9,964 nt of DNA from positions 1-9,964 of the forward strand of contig CAZART010000158.1 in assembly GCA_964487555.1 (NCBI GenBank), in the 5' to 3' direction. The first letter of the stretch is position 1, and each line of letters starts with the position of its first letter. The notes below the pieces were generated by a model, which saw only the letters and a program-made list of their open reading frames with translations, had not been told where the DNA came from and did not search any database. Source of the DNA: CAZART01 sp964487555 (GTDB lineage Bacteria; Bacteroidota; Rhodothermia; Rhodothermales; VXPQ01). The position numbers and the translations under genes were made by a program. Positions 6,242-9,964 of this stretch are shown one piece after another.

Positions 6242-6514
6242 TCACTGCACGGGAGAACGGTCCGGAACCCCGCCAGGCTCAGACGCCGTGCGCACCATCG
6301 GGCCGGCGCCGACCGGGGCGTCCCATCGCTTCGCGTGCAGGACACCGCCAGCAATCATGCCTACCGAGACGACGATGCGCGGCATGGCGGAACTGCGAAA
6401 TTGCTTGATGATGCTGTCGAGGTCCTGAACCGTATACGTCACCTTCGTAGCGAAGTCATTGCCGCGTCCGAACTCCTCTCGCACGATATGGAAGGGAAAG
6501 ATGAATGTCGTCAA
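6242..6514 (-). pseudogene. Fragment of a type I restriction enzyme HsdR-like helicase
   Basis: The 90-codon frame reads IVREEFGRGNDFATKVTYTV, QDLDSIIKQFRSSAMPRIVV and SVGMIAGG (about residues 10-57). This follows the order of the second helicase lobe of HsdR/DEAD-like restriction subunits, where VREEFGKGNDF, KITY, LI-QFRNS-NPRIAVTVDMIATGTD are typical. Here the motif V region is damaged (SVGMIAGG in place of TVDMIATGT) and the sequence after it no longer resembles the family. The frame opens with TTG directly after a TGA and has no ribosome binding site. Intact HsdR proteins are around 800-1,100 residues, so only a small piece remains. Third-position GC is high, as in real genes. Family recognition is from memory of the motif pattern. 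Confidence 0.55.
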
Positions 6515-6604
6515 TCACCGGGCTGCCCTAAATCCGTCGCGCAGCTGTTAATCTATCTCGCGAAGGCGCCGATACTCGAGGCAGTCTACTGTCACGGTAT
6601 TGCT

Positions 6605-6637
6605 TATGTAACATATTTATGCGCTATCAGTATATGT
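6605..6637 (+). promoter_or_regulatory. Candidate operator of the antitoxin-toxin locus (TATGT/ACATA half-sites)
   Basis: Upstream of the 91-residue gene lies an AT-rich island in otherwise GC-rich DNA. It holds the palindrome tatgt-a-acata (6605-6615) and a further tatgt (6633-6637); acatat (6611-6616) and atatgt (6632-6637) form a second inverted pair. Such half-site clusters are typical of autoregulated toxin-antitoxin promoters. No confident -10/-35 pair can be named. Confidence 0.35.
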
Positions 6638-6672
6638 CGTGACGCATTGCTGTCACCGGAGGAGGGAGACCA

Positions 6673-6948
6673 ATGCTACAGTATGACTCTAGATATCTGC
6701 TCTCTCTGAGCGACGAGGACAAGGCACAGGCCTGGTCCGATTTAGCTAGAGGAGCTCGGGAGGTCAATGGAGAGGCGTTAGCCTATCTGAGAAGTCGCGT
6801 GCGGAAGTTTGAACTACGGTACGAGATGACTTCAGAAGAATTGCTCAAGGCTTTGAAAGAGGATCGGCAAAGGGAGACTGCCGAAATTGCTGAGTGGTTG
6901 TTTTTATTGAGTGCTCTCGAGCGACATGGGGAAGAAGCACGGCGCTAA
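6673..6948 (+). CDS. Antitoxin-like protein of a TumE/DUF6516-type toxin-antitoxin locus
   Basis: A 91-residue, helix-rich acidic/basic protein starting MLQYDSRYLLSLSDEDKAQAW. The ATG is preceded by ggaggaggga at a good distance, one of the strongest ribosome binding sites in the window. RKFELRYEMTSEELLKAL (residues 44-61) and AEIAEWLFLLSALERH (70-85) resemble the pattern R-FE-KYGMS-EEF followed by EW and a hydrophobic helix, found in small proteins encoded directly before DUF6516/TumE toxins. The next gene starts inside its 3' end (ATG at 6926, 23-base overlap), as in toxin-antitoxin operons. The reading frame is intact although the toxin gene is broken. It is less GC-rich than its neighbours, which may point to transfer. 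The antitoxin role is inferred from pattern and context. Confidence 0.65.
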   Translation: MLQYDSRYLLSLSDEDKAQAWSDLARGAREVNGEALAYLRSRVRKFELRYEMTSEELLKALKEDRQRETAEIAEWLFLLSALERHGEEARR

Positions 6949-7396
6949 CAACCTTGAAGATTATAGGCATATTTTTGAAGTCGCCTCGGCCAAATTGGCC
7001 GAAGGCGGCTTTCTCTTTGACGTAAACCTGACCTTTTTACGCCGATTCCCGGCGCAATTGAGATACGCGGGACACTAGAATCTCCAGGCCGTATTTTCAT
7101 CAAGGTGGAAAAGCTATTGGCGCTCTCCGGCGGTAGAGAACGATCCTCTGGTTCGTACCGAAACATACAGCTACAATGCGCACGTGAATGGGATTGGAAA
7201 CATCCTGCGGTATGACGGCCCGGATCATCAACGACCTTAGCATCATGTTCACCGATACGATATTCTCTCAGGCGACACGGAGGGCCGTATCGAGAGAATT
7301 GGGGATGATGAATGGCCTCATCTGAGCGAAGTTTTAGAAGAGATCGTCTATTGCTATTGGGAAAACTTGCGAGCTGTCGATGCACTGAAATACTAG
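6926..7396 (+). pseudogene. TumE/DUF6516-like toxin gene, inactivated by two frameshifts and a stop
   Basis: Starting at ATG 6926 the frame reads MGKKHGANNLEDYRHIFEVA and on through KLAEGGFLFDVN, but stops at TAG 7076. The meaningful sequence passes to the next frame near the T run at 7034-7038 (IPGAIEIRGTLESPGRIFIK, VEKLLALSGGRE), then returns to the first frame near 7140 (DPLVRTETYSYNAHVNGIGN, ILRYDGPDHQRP). It meets an in-frame TAG at 7238-7240 and continues as HHVHRYDILSGDTEGRIERI, WPHLSEVLEEI and YWENLRAVDALKY to TAG 7394-7396. YSYNAHV-G-GNILRYD followed by HH-HRYD is the core pattern of DUF6516/TumE toxins. Repair would need one base added near 7036, one removed near 7141 and TAG back to a sense codon such as TCG. 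Total length, about 156 codons, is close to normal. Sequencing error is possible but three separate lesions in one gene favour decay. Confidence 0.65.
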
Positions 7397-7545
7397 GCCT
7401 ACGCCCTGGGAGACGGCAGTTGCCGCATATTCCAAACGACGTTCCACCTCCCCGAAATCCCCGATTCTGGACCCGGTAGCCGGTCGGCACAATCGATATC
7501 GTCCGCTCAAAAACGACGATGTTCGGAATACGAATACGATGCTCG

Positions 7546-9033
7546 TTAAAATTCGGACTCCGCGAGGAGAATTCTGTGCTGTACCGCTTCCTCCAACCGG
7601 TTTGTTGCCTCGTAGAATGAGATCCGGGGGCTTACGGCCGCACGTGGCGGACCACTGCCGTCCCGACGCGTCGTGTAGCCGTCGACGAGAAGCGACTCTG
7701 CCTCATCAAAGCGGTTCTGCTTCATGAGGCACTCGCCGAGGGTGCTTTTGGACACACCTGTCCGCCAGGCGCCGTCACCCAGCGCGTCCTGACGAATTCT
7801 CAGTGCTTCTCGAAGCATCGGCTCGCCGTCAGCAGGCTCCCCCCTCAGCACGTGGGTGTATCCCAGACCGGTGAGCACCGCCGATATGTGCTGGTGATCC
7901 GGAGATGCCCGTCGCAGAATAGAGAGGGCTTCCTGGTAGGCAACGAGCGCATCATCGTAACGCTGCAGTTTGTTGAGCGTGATTCCTAGTTCCATGAGAT
8001 CCATCCCCACGTGCTGGTGCTCGGATCCGAGCTGTTTGCGATCCAGATCGGTCACCTGCCGGAAAAGAAGCGCAGCCTCCGCGAGATCGCCTTTGTCGCG
8101 AAGTAAACTGGCGAGCTCATACATGGACGAAGCGGTGTGCGGATGCGCATCGCCCAGCATCCTTCGGCGAATAGCGAGCGATTCCCGCAGCAACGGTTCA
8201 GCTTCACCTAGCTCACCCTTTTCTCGGAGAAGAATACCCAGATTTTCGAGGCTCTGCGTGAGCTCCGGATGGTCATTCCCGTATCGTTTACGATGCAGGT
8301 CCAGCGCCTCCCGGTACATCGGCTCAGCGCCGTCCAGATCGCCCTTGTCGTGGAGCACCCGTCCGAGTTGCACCAGAGATTCCGCCACATCGCGATGCTC
8401 GTCGCCCAGCCGGCGCCCCAGGATTCCCAGGGCCTCCCGCAGCATGCCTTCGGCCTCGATAAAGTTGCTTTCGTCCCTTAGCAAGGAGGCAAGCTGAGTA
8501 AGCGTCAGGGCCGTCGCAGTCCGCTTCGTATCCGTTGCTCGCTGTATGCGCAGTGCTTCCCTGAAATCACCCTCGGCAGCGTCGAACTCGCTCAAATCGT
8601 ACTCGAGCATGGCCAGACTATGCAGACTCTCCGCCACCTCGAGGTGTTCTGGGCCGTGGAGCCGGCGCCGGACTTCCAGTGCTTCCTGCAGGAGAGGACG
8701 AGCCTGTTCGAAAAGTCCAAGGTTTCGATATACGTTCCCGAGAACGAGCATCATGTGGGCCTGAACGAGTGGGCGGGTCGACAGACCCTCTCGGACCATT
8801 GCCGAGCCGCGATCCAAAAAATCACGCACTCGCAACGTATCCGCTCGGTCACTCGCGGATGCGGAGTACGGGTCGGGCGTTTGAAAGAGGTTTTCCAGGA
8901 ACGCCGAAACTTCCTTAGCCTTGTCCCGCTCCGCGGCAATGCGGGCTGAATTAATCGTGACCGTAACGGCATACCCTTGCAGGTGGCCGTGCCGCAGCTT
9001 CGAGCGAGAGGGCTGAGGGAAACCTGAGTTCAT
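7546..9033 (-). CDS. TPR protein derived from a Ser/Thr protein kinase (kinase domain absent)
   Basis: A 495-residue protein from the ATG at 9033; the frame is open to a GTG at 9111, but that start would overlap the divergent gene. Numbering from the GTG: GYAVTVTINSARIAAERDKA (46-65), EVSAFLENLFQTPDPY (67-82) and DTLRVRDFLDRGSAMVREGL (91-110) match the segment just after the membrane helix of PknB-like kinases with C-terminal TPRs. Then come about nine 42-residue kinesin-light-chain-like TPR units (about 117-515), for example SLENLGILLREKGELGEAEP followed by LLRESLAIRRRMLGDAHPHT. TPRs make protein contacts; no enzymatic motif is left. Residues before 46 do not match the family, and only about 60 bp separate the homology edge (about 8976) from the neighbouring gene, so the kinase and its membrane helix have been lost. 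It could be a decaying remnant or a free scaffold. No strong Shine-Dalgarno is seen. Confidence 0.8.
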   Translation of the reverse strand: MNSGFPQPSRSKLRHGHLQGYAVTVTINSARIAAERDKAKEVSAFLENLFQTPDPYSASASDRADTLRVRDFLDRGSAMVREGLSTRPLVQAHMMLVLGNVYRNLGLFEQARPLLQEALEVRRRLHGPEHLEVAESLHSLAMLEYDLSEFDAAEGDFREALRIQRATDTKRTATALTLTQLASLLRDESNFIEAEGMLREALGILGRRLGDEHRDVAESLVQLGRVLHDKGDLDGAEPMYREALDLHRKRYGNDHPELTQSLENLGILLREKGELGEAEPLLRESLAIRRRMLGDAHPHTASSMYELASLLRDKGDLAEAALLFRQVTDLDRKQLGSEHQHVGMDLMELGITLNKLQRYDDALVAYQEALSILRRASPDHQHISAVLTGLGYTHVLRGEPADGEPMLREALRIRQDALGDGAWRTGVSKSTLGECLMKQNRFDEAESLLVDGYTTRRDGSGPPRAAVSPRISFYEATNRLEEAVQHRILLAESEF

Positions 9034-9093
9034 CCAATTAGGAACACCGTCGCCAGGACGGATCCCTGCCAAGACTTCAACCGGAGGAATATC

Positions 9094-9615
9094 ATGAAAG
9101 CATCGTCTCACATTCTGCTAATCGTCTTGTTCAGCACTGCCGGCGTCAGCAAAGCGCAGCAGCCTGACTTCACATTTACGGTGCCCATCTCCGTGGAGAA
9201 CCTGCATCAACATATCGATCAGGTAGGTGTCGAAATCCTGGTGTGCGGAGTGGAGCCGACCTTCGCCACATCCGAGGCGATTGATGGAGGTATCGCAGGC
9301 TGTGGCATGATCGGGAATAATCGCGTAAGCGCGAACGTCCAGGCGGACGGAAGCTACACCGGGACGTTTACGATCACGGTCGACGCCGGACAGAATCCGG
9401 CGGGGCACGCCTTCTGGAACGGCATTTCGGCCGAGAACCAGGATCCGGCCACCGCAACCCATTACGCTGCCCGAATCATCGTACACAACGTGCCGGACAA
9501 TCGCTGGGCCGTCATTCAGGGCGAAGGTTCGAATCGTCCTTTACAGGAACAGGCGGATGCGGATGCCAGCCCTCCAAACGTGCTGAAGGTCAAGGGTGCG
9601 TTTCCGTCGAACTGA
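9094..9615 (+). CDS. Small exported protein of unknown function
   Basis: A 173-residue protein with a clear signal peptide: Lys2, hydrophobic core HILLIVLFSTAG (residues 6-17), and a likely cut after SKA (19-21). The ATG is preceded by ggagga at a good spacing. The mature part starts QQPDFTFTVPISVENLHQHI and looks beta-rich (ANVQADGSYTGTFTITVDAG, 80-99). It contains two Cys (51 and 70), which could form a disulfide. VPISVENLHQHIDQVGVEIL (29-48), a probable first strand region, may suggest an immunoglobulin-like or beta-sandwich fold. There is no lipobox and no T9SS sorting domain, so a periplasmic or simply secreted location is most likely. I do not recognise the family. It diverges from the TPR gene. 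Confidence 0.8.
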   Translation: MKASSHILLIVLFSTAGVSKAQQPDFTFTVPISVENLHQHIDQVGVEILVCGVEPTFATSEAIDGGIAGCGMIGNNRVSANVQADGSYTGTFTITVDAGQNPAGHAFWNGISAENQDPATATHYAARIIVHNVPDNRWAVIQGEGSNRPLQEQADADASPPNVLKVKGAFPSN

Positions 9616-9637
9616 CGCTGTCAGTGGCGCTTCCTTG

Positions 9638-9814
9638 CTATCGAACCGCGTCGATAGCGTATTCAAGTGAGACGATCCCCGTCTTCTCATAGACTCTGCT
9701 GCCGACGAGCCGGAGTCTGGCTCGCTCGCCCGGCGACAGCAGCAGCGGCGTCCCCTCTCCGAGCGACTCGTGAATAATCGCGACTGCGCCGATGCTTGAT
9801 TGATCTCGTTTCAT
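9638..9814 (-). CDS. Possible 58-residue protein of unknown function
   Basis: The frame starts MKRDQSSIGAVAIIHESLGE, continues GTPLLLSPGERARLRLVGSR and ends EKTGIVSLEYAIDAVR. It has a balanced residue composition with alternating hydrophobic strands, and roughly two thirds of its third positions are G or C, as in real genes here. The ATG at 9814-9812 is the only start; a TAA lies five codons upstream in frame. No Shine-Dalgarno is visible before it. It converges on the exported protein gene, with stops 22 bp apart. No family is recognised. Confidence 0.45.
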   Translation of the reverse strand: MKRDQSSIGAVAIIHESLGEGTPLLLSPGERARLRLVGSRVYEKTGIVSLEYAIDAVR

Positions 9815-9964
9815 GACCGGGCTGGATTAGCGTTTGATCATCCTGCGGAAGACTGGCAGCGTCGCCCCAATCATGGGGTCGTCGCACGGTAGCGAACGTG
9901 TTGCTGGACGTGCCCGTACCGTCCATCTACGGTCCGACGGCTGACGAGTCCTGGCAGGGTTAAC

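Noticed and set aside
6945..7490. Minus-strand open frame of 181 codons
   Set aside because: It lies opposite the toxin pseudogene, is Arg/Ser/Pro-rich and has no motif; the plus strand shows a recognisable family across several frames.
7546..9033. 126-bp periodicity considered as a DNA repeat array or CRISPR-like structure
   Set aside because: It reflects 42-residue TPR units in protein; the DNA copies are diverged and there are no identical repeats with unique spacers.
9687..9926. Minus-strand frame of 79 codons overlapping the 58-residue frame
   Set aside because: Its second half is Arg/Ala low-complexity sequence and it has no ribosome binding site; the overlapping frame has the better composition.

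Overview
GC-rich bacterial DNA, probably from the FCB group and most likely a Rhodothermota/Balneolota-type organism. The pointers are a type IX secretion sorting domain (NPFNP start, then VYDVMGRE and PSGIYLYRL) on a large surface protein, a TTG-N20-TAAATTTG promoter of the Bacteroidetes type, and a kinesin-light-chain-like TPR protein whose start matches the juxtamembrane part of Ser/Thr kinases common in that lineage. The taxon is an inference; there is no rRNA or marker gene here.

Layout. Positions 1-1565 (+) hold the 3' part of a secreted multidomain adhesin-like protein (Cys-rich repeats, PKD domain, Ala/Glu-rich linker, T9SS sorting domain), closed by a strong hairpin terminator. Positions 1768-3332 (-) hold a two-gene unit: a subclass B3 metallo-beta-lactamase with every zinc ligand present, then a class I methyltransferase. 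A coupled start site after the methyltransferase opens only an eight-codon frame. Positions 3652-4055 (-) are a hicB-hicA toxin-antitoxin pair. Next come an unrecognised broken reading frame (4237-4432, -), a four-helix membrane protein (4436-4882, -), a VOC/glyoxalase-fold protein (4977-5408, -) and a GNAT acetyltransferase (5490-5999, -).

Positions 6242-6514 (-) are a fragment that reads like the helicase part of a type I restriction HsdR subunit. Positions 6673-7396 (+) are a second toxin-antitoxin-like locus: an intact 91-residue antitoxin-like gene with a strong ribosome binding site, then a TumE/DUF6516-like toxin gene inactivated by two frameshifts and a stop. Positions 7546-9033 (-) encode a TPR protein that looks like a Ser/Thr kinase without its kinase and membrane segments. 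Positions 9094-9615 (+) encode a small exported protein of unknown function, and 9638-9814 (-) a possible 58-residue protein.

How it fits together. The middle (about 3650-7400) is an accessory region in turnover: one apparently intact toxin-antitoxin pair, one with a dead toxin, a restriction-enzyme fragment and an unidentified wreck, among small single-gene units (VOC, GNAT, membrane protein). The beta-lactamase and methyltransferase form one translationally coupled unit. I see no CRISPR array, tRNA, rRNA, transposase or integrase. I do not see a clearly new system; the best leads are the B3 lactamase unit, the decayed toxin beside a living antitoxin, the kinase-less TPR protein and the Cys-repeat T9SS protein.
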